The notes beneath the pieces are model-generated. The model made no database searches. It was not told where the DNA came from and saw nothing but the letters and a program-made list of their open reading frames with translations. Both the position numbers and the translations under genes were made by a program. From Paenibacillus pini JCM 16418 (GTDB lineage: Bacteria; Bacillota; Bacilli; Paenibacillales; Paenibacillaceae), in NCBI RefSeq assembly GCF_000576305.1, contig NZ_BAVZ01000018.1, positions 17,925 through 81,924 on the forward strand: DNA of 64,000 nt, read 5' to 3'. Below are positions 8,736 through 18,237 of this stretch, one piece after another. Each line of letters starts with the position of its first letter. Positions within the stretch are counted from its first letter, which is position 1.

Positions 8736-9230
8736 ATGTTCTACGAAGACAATGAGAATTTGAGCATCATGACCTACACCTTGAACAGTGGCATTAAAGG
8801 AACTGTACCTTTATCGAATAAGCAAATTCAAGAATGGATTGAGTGCTACCGGCAGGAGGCCCGATTTATTACGGCCATCGGCAAGGAGTTTTTTGGTCTT
8901 AATCCAGGATTGGTTGCTGACTTTAAAGTGCACAACCGTTTTTCGAACTACGCAGAACTGATCAGACCGATCGGTGGTGGCGCTGTTGAATCTGTGGAAG
9001 CAGATGAAACGGATCAGTTATCCAAGGCGTATGAGGAAAACCGCGTGTTCTTCAAAGTCGATTGCAAATGCGGCACGACCTACACGACCTTCTCGCAATA
9101 TTATACGACTAAATGGTTCTGTTCCAAGTGTAAAGAGATTGTCTTTATGGACAAGAAGAAGGGCAAGGTTCCTACAGATAAGGGCGAAGCATGGTATATG
9201 ACTAACAAATATTTCGTAGCCCGTGACTAG
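8736..9230 (+). CDS. Uncharacterised protein with zinc-ribbon-like C-terminal half
   Basis: A 164-aa soluble protein preceded by AAGGAGG about 11 nt before the ATG. The N-terminal 90 residues have no recognised motif. Residues of about 105-135 contain two Cys pairs (VDCKCGTTY and WFCSKCKE) spaced as in a zinc ribbon, so a structural metal site and nucleic-acid or protein binding are plausible. It is monocistronic, ending at a GC-rich hairpin. I cannot name a family or function. Confidence 0.8.
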   Translation: MFYEDNENLSIMTYTLNSGIKGTVPLSNKQIQEWIECYRQEARFITAIGKEFFGLNPGLVADFKVHNRFSNYAELIRPIGGGAVESVEADETDQLSKAYEENRVFFKVDCKCGTTYTTFSQYYTTKWFCSKCKEIVFMDKKKGKVPTDKGEAWYMTNKYFVARD

Positions 9231-9298
9231 CATGAGCATATAAATTTAATTGGAAGCCTTACTGAAAAGCTAGAATCCTTGCGATTCTGGATAAGACA

Positions 9299-9336
9299 GG
9301 GCGGCAGCACACTATGGTGCTGCCGCCCCTTTTCTT
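9299..9336. terminator. bidirectional terminator
   Basis: A long GC-rich stem GGCGGCAGCAC/GTGCTGCCGCC with a 6-nt loop is followed by CCTTTTCTT. It lies between the convergent genes at 8736-9230 and 9361-11079. Confidence 0.88.
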
Positions 9337-9360
9337 GTTTAACGATGCTGAATCAAAGCA

Positions 9361-11079
9361 CTACTTAACAATTTTGAATTGTTCGATTAATAAATGGAGC
9401 TTCTCAGACAAGGAGGAGAGAGAGTGAGCAGAACGATCCACCTCTTCCATAGCTGCAAGCTGCTCTTCCGAGGAGGCCGACATAGTCTGGGCAATATCAC
9501 TGTTCTGATTAGCCACCTCTACAATGGTCTGGATGGACTCCACTAGATTACTAGCTCGTTTACCTAGTCTACGCACCGCTGTGGAAATATCCTCGCTTTG
9601 CAAGGTCATTTGCTCCGCGGCTTCTTCAATCTGGCTAAAGGTTATACCTGCGGCTGTTATCATCTCGCTACCTTGATTTACCTGGTTAGTCGTACGATGC
9701 ATGCTGCTACCTGCAATCTCCATTAGAGATAAGGTGTGCTGCACGATTTCATCGATTTGCAGCGCGGATTTCGCTGAACGCTCTGCTAGCTTACGGACCG
9801 ATGCAGCTACTACGGAGAACCCTTTGCCATGCACGCCGGCACGGGCTGCTTCTATAGAAGCATTCAGGGCTAACAGATTCGTTTCTTTCGAAATTTCAGA
9901 GATGACGTCTAGTACATTTTTAATTTCCTGTGATTGGTTTCGTAAGTTATCGATAATCTGGCCTAGCTCCAACATATTATCATTGGCTAATTTCATTTGT
10001 TCCGCTGTCTGGCGCATGGAGAGGCTGCCATTTCGGGCTTGCTCATAATTTTCAGAAGCAGAGTGCATGGCGTGTTCTGCGCTGATGGAGATGTTAGAGA
10101 TAAACTGGGACATTTCGGATACGAGCTGTGCGCCCTGTCCGAGAATTTGGAGCTGTTTATCCGCTCCATCGGCGAGTTCTACCATAACCAGTACATGATG
10201 CTCACCAGCGCTCCCGGTTTCTTTTGCACTAGCAGACAGTTCTTGCGAGTAAGAAGACACATACAGGGAGGTATCATGTACTTCAGAAATGACCTTCCTA
10301 AGATTAGAAGTCATTTGATCAAAGCTTACTGCAAGCCGCCCAACCTCATCACGTCCGGTAAACATCAAGGGTTCTTGCGTTAAGTCGCCAGCAGCAATTT
10401 GTTCAACCCGCTGTGTGAGCAGGGTCAGGGGACGGGTCATTCGGCTAATGATGAAGTATACCGCTACGGCTGCTGCTGTGAGAAGGATGCCACCTGCCAC
10501 ATACGGTTTAAGAATCATATCCAGCGTTCGCTGCTGAATGATTGAGGCATCGAAGTTGATCGCCATGAGGCCAACGATTTCCTGTGATGGATCATTATTT
10601 TTGTAAATAGGGCCGTAGCCTGTCTTCAAACGAACTTGCTTGTATGTATACACGTTGGAGTATAAGGAATGTTTCATGCTGCGAATCATTGCTTGATCCG
10701 TCTGGTTGAAATAAAAGGTATCTCCTGCGTGATAACCTCTTTTCTGAAGCTGCTGATCAGCCGCGAGAATTTTTCCTTCTAATGATAGGATGAAGGCCTC
10801 TTTAAAAATCGGTTTAAGCTCGACAATAGAGTTAATTTGCTGTTCGACCTTGGTTTTAGAAGCTGCATTTCCCCTTAGCAAAGCTTCAATATCCGCAGGA
10901 TCAATCAGTCCTGTCGTAATATTCGCACATCCTACAAGTTCTACCCCCACAGATTGTTCAACCTGCCTGTAGGCCATGCGGTAACCGAATATCCCAATGG
11001 TCATGCCAATCATCATTAGAAGAGCAAACATTGAGAGTGTGATTTTTTGAGCTAATCTCATAGACGACAACCTCCACAT
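9361..11079 (-). CDS. Methyl-accepting chemotaxis protein
   Basis: A transmembrane chemoreceptor of 572 aa. It has an N-terminal TM helix (ITLSMFALLMMIGMTIGIFG), an extracellular Cache-like sensor of about 160 residues (including YGPIYKNNDPSQEIVGLMAI), and a second TM helix (GGILLTAAAVAVYFIIS). A HAMP domain (TRPLTLLTQRVEQIAAGDLT) leads into a signalling domain with the CheW/CheA hairpin tip near ETNLLALNASIEAARAGVHG. It passes ligand binding to CheA/CheW to set flagellar rotation. GGAGG lies close before the ATG. No che genes are nearby, as is usual for dispersed receptors. The ligand is unknown. Confidence 0.92.
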   Translation of the reverse strand: MWRLSSMRLAQKITLSMFALLMMIGMTIGIFGYRMAYRQVEQSVGVELVGCANITTGLIDPADIEALLRGNAASKTKVEQQINSIVELKPIFKEAFILSLEGKILAADQQLQKRGYHAGDTFYFNQTDQAMIRSMKHSLYSNVYTYKQVRLKTGYGPIYKNNDPSQEIVGLMAINFDASIIQQRTLDMILKPYVAGGILLTAAAVAVYFIISRMTRPLTLLTQRVEQIAAGDLTQEPLMFTGRDEVGRLAVSFDQMTSNLRKVISEVHDTSLYVSSYSQELSASAKETGSAGEHHVLVMVELADGADKQLQILGQGAQLVSEMSQFISNISISAEHAMHSASENYEQARNGSLSMRQTAEQMKLANDNMLELGQIIDNLRNQSQEIKNVLDVISEISKETNLLALNASIEAARAGVHGKGFSVVAASVRKLAERSAKSALQIDEIVQHTLSLMEIAGSSMHRTTNQVNQGSEMITAAGITFSQIEEAAEQMTLQSEDISTAVRRLGKRASNLVESIQTIVEVANQNSDIAQTMSASSEEQLAAMEEVDRSAHSLSSLSEKLHLLIEQFKIVK

Positions 11080-11317
11080 TTAAAAATTCATTGCTGTTGT
11101 ACAGGGTTAACTTTTTTGACGGTGTGACGAAATAAAAGGAATTTCCAAGAAAAAGATGGATATAAATGGGTTGCCTTGGGGTAATACATAGCAACGATAC
11201 CACCGATTGGGGTAAATCGGGGGTCACTACAGTAAAATGCAGCTAGGCAATGGAGCTTCATGATTTGAGTAGGGACTCTGGAGGAAAAGCGTAACATTGC
11301 CTTAAATTTTTACTATT

Positions 11318-11335
11318 TTGTGACATAATTCACAT
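11318..11335. promoter_or_regulatory. Rex/FNR-type operator 1 upstream of cydABCD
   Basis: TTGTGACATAATTCACAT matches the Rex consensus TTGTGAA-N4-TTCACAA at all but two positions, and the wider TGTGA-N6-TCACA dyad shared with Crp/Fnr proteins. Rex is the NADH/NAD+ sensor that represses cyd genes in Gram-positive bacteria. Confidence 0.75.
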
Positions 11336-11356
11336 TAGCTCATTTCTGGGCCTCTG

Positions 11357-11376
11357 AATGTGACATTTATCACATT
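11357..11376. promoter_or_regulatory. Rex/FNR-type operator 2 upstream of cydABCD
   Basis: AATGTGACATTTATCACATT is a perfect 7+7 bp dyad (AATGTGA/TCACATT) with a 6-bp centre. Its centre is 40 bp from that of site 1, about four helical turns, so bound dimers would face the same side of the DNA. Confidence 0.72.
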
Positions 11377-11485
11377 GCAATGACGTTGGGTCTGCGAGAA
11401 TACGATTATGAAATAGCTAATCACGTTATCAAGAAGCTGCTCCGGCAGGATTCTAAGAATAACTTATGAAAGAGGGAAAGAAGCG

Positions 11486-12889
11486 ATGGATATAGTAACG
11501 CTGTCAAGATTTCAGTTCGCAGCTACGACAATTTTTCACTTTTTCTTTGTTCCAATTTCGATCGGTCTAGCTTTACTGATCGCAATTCTGGAAACGATGT
11601 ATGTCGTCAAAGGTAAAGAAGAGTACAAACAAATGGCTAAATTCTGGGGTAAATTATTTCTGATTAACTTTGCTGTCGGTGTAGTAACAGGTATTCTTCA
11701 AGAATTTCAGTTCGGAATGAACTGGTCAGCGTATTCTAGATTTGTAGGGGATGTGTTCGGAGCACCGCTCGCGGTTGAAGCTCTATTGGCCTTCTTCCTA
11801 GAGTCTACCTTTATCGGGATATGGATCTTTGGATGGGACCGTTTATCTAAAAAAGTTCACATGATCTGTATCTGGCTCGTTGCGATCGGTACCATTATGT
11901 CTGCGTTCTGGATTCTGGCAGCTAACTCATTCATGCAAAGACCTGTCGGCTTCGAAATTAATAATGGACGCGCTGAAATGAATGATTTCCTCGCTCTGAT
12001 TACGAATGGTCAGTTGTTATTGGAGTTCCCGCATACGATTTTGGGTGCTTTTATGACAGGTGCATTCCTCATTACAGGTATTAGCGCTTACAAGCTTCTA
12101 AAGAAGAAAGATGTTCAATTTTTCAAAAAATCCTTTACTGTTGCTATTATTGTTGCCTTGGTGTCATCCATAGCTGTTGCGCTAGTGGGTCACCAACAAG
12201 CTCAATACTTAGTCAAAACACAGCCTATGAAGATGGCAGCAACGGAAGCATTATGGGAAACTAGTTCCGATCCAGCGCCTTGGACCGTAACGGCATTCAT
12301 CGATACAAAGAATCAGACCAATAGCGGGGAGTTTCAAATTCCCTATCTGCTAAGTTTTCTGTCGTATAGTAAATTTTCAGGTGAAGTTATTGGTATGAAA
12401 GAATTACAAGCTCAATATGAAGAAAAATATGGTCCTGGGAATTATATTCCGCCTGTACGGACTACGTTCTGGAGCTTCCGTATCATGGTAGCTGCTGGAT
12501 CGCTTATGATTCTGCTTAGTATGTACGGCGTATACCTAGCTGCACGTAAGAAACTTGAAAACAATAATAAATGGTTTATGCGAATCATGTTGTTCTCCAT
12601 TTCACTACCGCTGATTGCGAACACGTCGGGATGGGTGATGACGGAATTCGGTCGCCAACCGTGGACGGTATTTGGACTTATGACAACGGCTGATGGGGTA
12701 TCACCAAGCGTAACCAGCGGTCAAGTGTTGTTCTCAATTATCGCTTTTACAACCATTTATGCGATTCTTGCAGCTGTGCTCGTATTCCTTTTCATTCGTG
12801 TTATTAAAAAAGGTCCATATGCAGTAGACAATGAACATGACGAATCAAGCGATCCATTTGATAAGGAGGGTTACCATCATGTCTCTTAA
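11486..12889 (+). CDS. cydA: Cytochrome bd quinol oxidase subunit I
   Basis: The catalytic subunit of the high-affinity bd-type terminal oxidase, which oxidises quinol and reduces oxygen to water in the membrane. It has 467 aa with nine or so TM helices. His18 in TTIFHFFFVPISIGL is the expected axial haem ligand, LLEFPHTILGAF carries the second conserved His, and the quinol-loop signature GRQPWTVFGLMTTADGVSP is present. The ribosome site GAAAGAGG precedes the ATG. It is first in the four-gene operon cydABCD. Paired Rex/FNR-like dyads upstream suggest induction when oxygen is low and NADH accumulates. Confidence 0.97.
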   Translation: MDIVTLSRFQFAATTIFHFFFVPISIGLALLIAILETMYVVKGKEEYKQMAKFWGKLFLINFAVGVVTGILQEFQFGMNWSAYSRFVGDVFGAPLAVEALLAFFLESTFIGIWIFGWDRLSKKVHMICIWLVAIGTIMSAFWILAANSFMQRPVGFEINNGRAEMNDFLALITNGQLLLEFPHTILGAFMTGAFLITGISAYKLLKKKDVQFFKKSFTVAIIVALVSSIAVALVGHQQAQYLVKTQPMKMAATEALWETSSDPAPWTVTAFIDTKNQTNSGEFQIPYLLSFLSYSKFSGEVIGMKELQAQYEEKYGPGNYIPPVRTTFWSFRIMVAAGSLMILLSMYGVYLAARKKLENNNKWFMRIMLFSISLPLIANTSGWVMTEFGRQPWTVFGLMTTADGVSPSVTSGQVLFSIIAFTTIYAILAAVLVFLFIRVIKKGPYAVDNEHDESSDPFDKEGYHHVS

Positions 12890-13895
12890 TGAGCTATGGT
12901 TTGTCCTCGTCGCAGTGCTGTTTGTCGGATTTTTCTTCCTTGAAGGATTTGACTTTGGTGTAGGCATGTCGACGGGTATTCTAGCCAAAAATGATACAGA
13001 ACGGCGGGTCCTAATCAATTCAATCGGCCCTTTCTGGGATGCTAACGAAGTATGGCTAATCACAGCGGGTGGCGCGATGTTCGCTGCTTTCCCTAACTGG
13101 TATGCAACACTGTTCAGCGGTTTCTATACGCCGCTCGTATTACTCTTACTTGCTCTGATTGGCCGCGGTGTGGCGTTTGAGTTCAGAGGTAAGGTTGAGA
13201 CACCATCTTGGAAAAAAACATGGGATGTCGTCATCTTCATAGGCAGTTTACTACCTCCACTGCTACTTGGTGTGGTGTTTGCAGATCTGATCAAAGGATT
13301 ACCTATTGGCCAGGACATGGAGATGAGAGCTTCATTCTTTGGTGATATCGTTAATATCTATTCTGTAGTAGGTGGTATTACCGTTGTGATGCTCTGCCTG
13401 GTGCATGGGCTTATGTTTACGACATTACGTACAATAGGAGACTTACAAGAGCGTGCTCGCAAGATGGGCAAACTGCTTCTGATTCCATTAGCTGCTTTAT
13501 TAGTCGTATTTGAAATCATGACTTACTTCATGACTGATGTATTTGAGGCTCATGGAGGACTTATGGCGATTACGGTTGTTGTCATTGTTGTTGCTCTAGT
13601 GCTTGCATATATATTCATGAGTAAACAAAGAGATGGCTGGGCATTCGGTATGACGGGTGCAGTTATTGCGCTTACCATAACGTCCGTATTCATCGGATTG
13701 TTCCCGAATGTCATGATTAGCTCGATTGATACGGCTTTTAATTTGACGATTACGAATGCTGCTTCTGGTCATTATTCATTGAAAGTTATGACGATTGTGG
13801 CTATATCCCTGCTACCTTTCGTGCTAGGCTATCAAATTTGGAGCTACTTTGTCTTCCACAAACGCGTGCATGAGAAGGAGCATCTGGAGTATTAA
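12879..13895 (+). CDS. cydB: Cytochrome bd quinol oxidase subunit II
   Basis: The second integral-membrane subunit of cytochrome bd, 338 aa, with characteristic FLEGFDFGVGM and GPFWDANEVWLITAGGAMFAAFPNWYAT segments. The ATG at 12879 lies behind AAGGAGGG and overlaps the end of cydA by 11 nt, indicating translational coupling; in-frame starts further upstream lie inside cydA and lack this site. It ends by sharing one base with the cydD start. Confidence 0.97.
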   Translation: MSLNELWFVLVAVLFVGFFFLEGFDFGVGMSTGILAKNDTERRVLINSIGPFWDANEVWLITAGGAMFAAFPNWYATLFSGFYTPLVLLLLALIGRGVAFEFRGKVETPSWKKTWDVVIFIGSLLPPLLLGVVFADLIKGLPIGQDMEMRASFFGDIVNIYSVVGGITVVMLCLVHGLMFTTLRTIGDLQERARKMGKLLLIPLAALLVVFEIMTYFMTDVFEAHGGLMAITVVVIVVALVLAYIFMSKQRDGWAFGMTGAVIALTITSVFIGLFPNVMISSIDTAFNLTITNAASGHYSLKVMTIVAISLLPFVLGYQIWSYFVFHKRVHEKEHLEY

Positions 13896-15640
13896 TGGAT
13901 AAGAATTTACTGGGCTACAAAGGGATAAAGCCTGTTCTTGCAATCGTCATCCTACTGACACTGGTGCAGAGCGCATCTATCATCATGTTTGCAACGTGGC
14001 TGGCGGAAGTCATTTCCGCCCTCTTTGCCGGTGAATCCTTGCATCAGCAGTACAGTAAGATTTACATGTTCCTCGGAGCTTTTTTAGTACGACATATCAT
14101 TAACTTTATCCAGCAAAAGGTGACCTATGCCTTTGCTGAGGCGACAGGTGCGAGTCTTCGTAAACAGCTAATGAATAAGCTGTTTGAGCTGGGTCCCCGT
14201 TTCGCCAAGACAGCAGGAACGGGCAATCTGGTCACCCTCGTTCTGGAGGGTGTTACCAAGTTCCGGAATTACCTTGAGCTGATTATTCCCCGCATGGTGG
14301 GGATGTCGATTCTGCCATGGGTGATTCTGGTTTATGTGTTCATGCAGGATATCACATCAGGTATTATTCTGCTTGTGTCGATGCCGATTCTGATTGTATT
14401 TATGATCTTGATTGGGCTCGCGGCGCGTAAGCATACGGAGCGGCAGCTAGATACGTACCGTACACTTTCAAATCATTTCGTAGACTCGCTTCGTGGATTA
14501 GAAACGCTGAAATTTCTTGGGCAAAGCCGAGCACATGGACATTCCATTAGTCGCGTTAGTGATCGGTATCGCTCAGCAACCATGCGGACACTGCGAGTGG
14601 CGTTCTTATCATCCTTTGCACTGGACTTCTTCACAATGTTATCCGTAGCTACGGTAGCTGTTGGACTTGGACTAAGGTTAGTCGATGGCAATATGGCACT
14701 CGTTACAGGACTCACCGTACTCATTCTCGCACCAGAGTATTTCCTACCTGTACGAATGGTAGGCGCTGATTTTCACGCCACATTAGATGGTAAGGAAGCC
14801 GGAGCTGCAATGAAGTCCATTATTGATGAGCCAATGCAGCAAGAGGCGGAACTCAAAGGGTCTGCGAAGCAAAGGGAAGCCGCTGGTGTACAGTGGACAG
14901 CAGAGAGCAAGCTGGTGCTAAGCGGAGTTTGTGTTCAGCATCAAGTAGATGCTAATCCTTCTTTGAACAACGTCTCAGCGCATATCCAAGGAATGCAGAA
15001 GATCGGTATTATTGGGGCCAGCGGTGCCGGTAAATCAACACTGATCGACGTGCTGGGTGGATTTCTACAGCCAACCGCAGGGCAATTTGAGCTGGATGGC
15101 AGTGCAGTAAACTCGCTTATACATGAGGCTTGGCGGCAGCTGACCACGTATATCCCGCAGCAGCCGTATTTATTCAGCAGCTCGCTTGCGGATAATATCC
15201 GCTTCTATTCGCCGGAGGCGTCGGCAGTTGAAGTAGAACAGGCTGCTACCGCGGCCGGGTTATCAGAGCTTGTCCGTAGCCTCCCGCAAGGCATGGACGA
15301 AATGATTGGCGGCGGCGGGCGGCCACTCAGTGGTGGACAGGAGCAAAGAGTCGCGCTTGCGCGGGCTTTTCTCAGTGAACGGCCGATCATGTTGCTTGAT
15401 GAACCAACTGCACATTTAGATATTGAAACCGAGTATGAACTGAAACAGACCATGCTGTCTCTTTTTAACGATAAACTCGTATTTCTAGCAACACATCGTC
15501 TGCACTGGATGCCGGATATGGATAAGATCATCGTTCTGGATCATGGGCAAGTGGCCGAGGTGGGCACACATCAAGAGTTGATTGCACGCAAAGGTGCCTA
15601 TTACAGTCTTATTACATCGCAAATGGAGGGAGTGCAATGA
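13895..15640 (+). CDS. cydD: CydD, ABC half-transporter for cytochrome bd assembly
   Basis: A 581-aa half-transporter with an N-terminal six-helix membrane domain and a C-terminal ATPase: Walker A GASGAGKST, signature LSGGQEQRVALARAF, Walker B IMLLDEPTAHLD, switch ATHRLHW. CydDC is required to assemble cytochrome bd; it was described as a cysteine/glutathione exporter and more recently as a haem transporter. The gene overlaps cydB by one base and cydC by four, so the operon is tightly coupled. Confidence 0.95.
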   Translation: MDKNLLGYKGIKPVLAIVILLTLVQSASIIMFATWLAEVISALFAGESLHQQYSKIYMFLGAFLVRHIINFIQQKVTYAFAEATGASLRKQLMNKLFELGPRFAKTAGTGNLVTLVLEGVTKFRNYLELIIPRMVGMSILPWVILVYVFMQDITSGIILLVSMPILIVFMILIGLAARKHTERQLDTYRTLSNHFVDSLRGLETLKFLGQSRAHGHSISRVSDRYRSATMRTLRVAFLSSFALDFFTMLSVATVAVGLGLRLVDGNMALVTGLTVLILAPEYFLPVRMVGADFHATLDGKEAGAAMKSIIDEPMQQEAELKGSAKQREAAGVQWTAESKLVLSGVCVQHQVDANPSLNNVSAHIQGMQKIGIIGASGAGKSTLIDVLGGFLQPTAGQFELDGSAVNSLIHEAWRQLTTYIPQQPYLFSSSLADNIRFYSPEASAVEVEQAATAAGLSELVRSLPQGMDEMIGGGGRPLSGGQEQRVALARAFLSERPIMLLDEPTAHLDIETEYELKQTMLSLFNDKLVFLATHRLHWMPDMDKIIVLDHGQVAEVGTHQELIARKGAYYSLITSQMEGVQ

Positions 15641-17394
15641 ATAGTGAATCATGGCTGCGTCCGTACGTACGGACATACTTTGGAAGATTTCTACTGATCA
15701 TTGTGCTAGGCTCACTCACCCTCCTGACCGCATCTATGTTGATGTTTACATCAGGATTCTTGATTTCCAAAGCGGCATTACGGCCAGAAAATATTCTGAT
15801 GGTCTATGTGCCGATTGTCTTGGTGCGCACGTTCGGAATTAGCCGTGCCGTGATTCACTACGTGGAGCGTTTAGTAAGCCATGATGCGGTGCTGAGAATT
15901 GTATCGAAGATGCGTACTAGATTGTATCAGATCCTCGAACCGCAGGCGCTGTTTATCTCATCACGCTTTCGTACGGGAGATGTGCTAGGCGTCCTGTCCG
16001 ATGATATTGAGTATTTGCAGGATGTATATCTGCGGACGGTATTTCCAACAGTTGTAGCCTTAGTGATGTATGTATTTACGATTGTGGCTCTAGGAAGCTT
16101 TGATATCCAGTTTGCACTCGTCATGGCCCTGTACATCTTCGTGTTAGTCGCGGTATTACCGTGGGTCTCTCTACTAATTACGAAGACCAAAACGAAACTT
16201 GCTAAACAACAGCGTGGACAACTCTATCATAAGTTAACAGACGCTGTGCTCGGCATGAGTGATTGGGTCATTAGCGGCAGACCTGCACAGTTTCTGAGCA
16301 CATATGAAGCGGATGAACGCGAGGTAGCCCATATTGAAGGGCAAATCAAAAGTTGGGGCCGCTGGAGACAGCTTATCGGTCAGTGTGTCATTGGTCTAAG
16401 CGTAGTATCGATGGTCATATGGGCAGGTCAGCAGTTCGCAGATCAGCATATCTCGGCAACGCTCATTGCCGCTTTTGTACTCGTTGTCTTTCCAATTATG
16501 GATGCGTTTATGCCTGTATCGGAAGCTATCGAGAAGATTCCACGCTATCAAGACTCGCTATCAAGACTCGCTGAGATTAGTAGCGGAGAGAGAGATAGCG
16601 TCGAGGTATCGACATTGACTACTGCAGAAGCGCAGGCTCTAGCAAGTGAAGGTGTAGATCTGAAGGTAGAGCATGCTAGCTTTAGATATAGCGAACAATC
16701 TCCATGGTCTGTGCAGGACTTAACGCTAGATATTCCCCAAGGGAAGAAAATTGCGATTATTGGACGGAGTGGAGCTGGCAAATCTACGCTGCTTAAGCTG
16801 ATCGAAGGAGCACTTGCACCTACATCAGGAACCGTTCAGCTTAGCGGTAAAGAAGCCTATCAGATTGGCGATCAAATGCCACATGTAATTTCGGTACTAA
16901 ATCAAAGCCCGCATTTGTTCGATACAACAGTTGAGAACAATATCCGGCTCGGCGACCGCGAAGCAGCGGATGAGGATATCCGCCGTGTAGTGCAGCAGGT
17001 GAAGCTGGATCAATTGATTGAATCACTGCCACTAGGATACAAGACGCATATGCATGAGACGGGACAGCGCTTCTCTGGTGGTGAGCGCCAGCGGATTGCC
17101 CTCGCACGGGTTTTGCTGCAAAACACGCCAGTCGTTATTCTTGACGAACCGACGGTCGGCCTAGATCCAAGCACAGAGAATGAACTCGTGCGGACGATGC
17201 TGGACACGATGCAGGGCAAGACGTTGATCTGGGTAACCCATCATTTAGTAGCAGCTGAGCATATGGATGAAATTATCTTTATGGATAACGGCGCGATTGC
17301 GATGCGCGGAACTCACGCTGAATTGATGGAGAAATCAGCACGTTATCGGAATCTATATCTTTTGGATCACCCAGAAGCCTATGTAGTGGAATAG
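15637..17394 (+). CDS. cydC: CydC, ABC half-transporter for cytochrome bd assembly
   Basis: The partner half-transporter, 585 aa. TM segments (ILMVYVPIVLVRTFGISRAVIHYVERL is the family-typical second helix region, given here in part) precede an ATPase with Walker A GRSGAGKST, signature FSGGERQRIALARVL, Walker B VVILDEPTVGLD and a VTHHLVA switch. It starts at the ATGA overlap with cydD and is the last gene before a strong terminator. Together with CydD it supports haem or thiol supply for CydAB. Confidence 0.95.
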   Translation: MNSESWLRPYVRTYFGRFLLIIVLGSLTLLTASMLMFTSGFLISKAALRPENILMVYVPIVLVRTFGISRAVIHYVERLVSHDAVLRIVSKMRTRLYQILEPQALFISSRFRTGDVLGVLSDDIEYLQDVYLRTVFPTVVALVMYVFTIVALGSFDIQFALVMALYIFVLVAVLPWVSLLITKTKTKLAKQQRGQLYHKLTDAVLGMSDWVISGRPAQFLSTYEADEREVAHIEGQIKSWGRWRQLIGQCVIGLSVVSMVIWAGQQFADQHISATLIAAFVLVVFPIMDAFMPVSEAIEKIPRYQDSLSRLAEISSGERDSVEVSTLTTAEAQALASEGVDLKVEHASFRYSEQSPWSVQDLTLDIPQGKKIAIIGRSGAGKSTLLKLIEGALAPTSGTVQLSGKEAYQIGDQMPHVISVLNQSPHLFDTTVENNIRLGDREAADEDIRRVVQQVKLDQLIESLPLGYKTHMHETGQRFSGGERQRIALARVLLQNTPVVILDEPTVGLDPSTENELVRTMLDTMQGKTLIWVTHHLVAAEHMDEIIFMDNGAIAMRGTHAELMEKSARYRNLYLLDHPEAYVVE

Positions 17395-17421
17395 TACACT
17401 AGAAAATGATGCTTTTTCGTT

Positions 17422-17455
17422 AACAGCGCCCTGATATGGGGCGCTGTTTTTGTAT
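17422..17455 (+). terminator. terminator of the cydABCD operon
   Basis: The stem AACAGCGCCC/GGGCGCTGTT with a 7-nt loop is followed by TTTGTATTTT. Confidence 0.88.
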
Positions 17456-17569
17456 TTTCTGAGGATTCCAATGATACGTTATTTTATTTAGTGAAAAAAT
17501 TTGTTGATCCTCGTAAAATGAATGGTTTTTGCTTCCCTGCACCTATCCATTCTTTCGGTAATATAATAC

Positions 17570-17598
17570 TTGACTGATCATTCCAGAAAATATATAGT
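17570..17598 (+). promoter_or_regulatory. tetR promoter with overlapping operator copy
   Basis: The -35 TTGACT (17570-17575) and -10 TATAGT (17593-17598) are separated by exactly 17 nt. The -35 is embedded in TTGACTGATCATTCCA (17570-17585), nearly identical to a second copy before the MFS gene. Autorepression by the TetR protein is the natural reading. Confidence 0.72.
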
Positions 17599-17624
17599 AA
17601 ACACACTAAGGGAGGGAATGCAGC

Positions 17625-18218
17625 ATGGGAAGACATAAAGAATTTGATGAAGGCCTAGCGGTAGAACAGGCACTCGAGCTGTTCTGGGCTAAAGGGTACG
17701 AAAGCACATCGATTCAGGATTTATGCGACCATATGGGCATTCACCGTGGAAGCTTATATGATACCTTTGGCGATAAGAAGGCCTTATTTATTCGTTGTTT
17801 GGATCGGTTCCGACAGATCACGGATGACGATATGTATTCAATTCTCAGCAAGAATACGACAGATCCGAAGCAGCAATTGAAGCAATTTTTCGAAGCTGTG
17901 ATTGATAACTCCATGAATAATGCATCTTTAAATAGAGGCTGTTTCTTTGCCAATACGACGCTTGGAGCTGTCGCTCGGGAACCGGAAGTAGCCAGCCGGG
18001 TAGAGGCGCATTATGATTTTACTGAACAGGTATATTATCAGTTTGTCATACGTGCTCAGCAAAGCGGTCACTTAAAGAAGGGGCTCAGCCCGCGAGAAGT
18101 CGCTCGGTTCCTCGTGAATACGAAGCAGGGACTCAGCGTACTAGCCAATACGGCGACAGAACGTGGCGTTCTGGAGGATGCTTGTCACGTGGCAATGGCT
18201 ATTTTGGAGACAGAATAG
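17625..18218 (+). CDS. TetR/AcrR-family regulator
   Basis: A 197-aa repressor. The N-terminal helix-turn-helix reads GYESTSIQDLCDHMGIHRGS followed by LYDTFGDKKALF, a canonical TetR DNA-binding domain of the AcrR/NemR-like group. The C-terminal ligand domain begins near residue 75 and ends with a TetR_C-type helix (LVNTKQGLSVLANTATERGV). GGGAGGG precedes the ATG. An MFS transporter follows 52 nt downstream, and both genes carry a copy of the same dyad upstream, so it likely represses itself and the pump until a toxic ligand binds. Confidence 0.9.
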   Translation: MGRHKEFDEGLAVEQALELFWAKGYESTSIQDLCDHMGIHRGSLYDTFGDKKALFIRCLDRFRQITDDDMYSILSKNTTDPKQQLKQFFEAVIDNSMNNASLNRGCFFANTTLGAVAREPEVASRVEAHYDFTEQVYYQFVIRAQQSGHLKKGLSPREVARFLVNTKQGLSVLANTATERGVLEDACHVAMAILETE

Positions 18219-18237
18219 CCTTTCTTTTACCTTTTTC

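Larger units (their letters stand above)
11080..11485. other. 406-bp divergent intergenic region with cyd control sites
   Basis: This region separates the chemoreceptor (minus) from cydA (plus). The left half holds the receptor leader and nothing else I recognise. The right half contains two TGTGA-N6-TCACA dyads listed separately. No further convincing gene is seen; short open frames here lack ribosome sites and homology. Confidence 0.7.

Noticed and set aside
11088..11297. Open frames between the chemoreceptor and cydA
   Set aside because: No ribosome site, no family resemblance, and the region carries operator and leader DNA.
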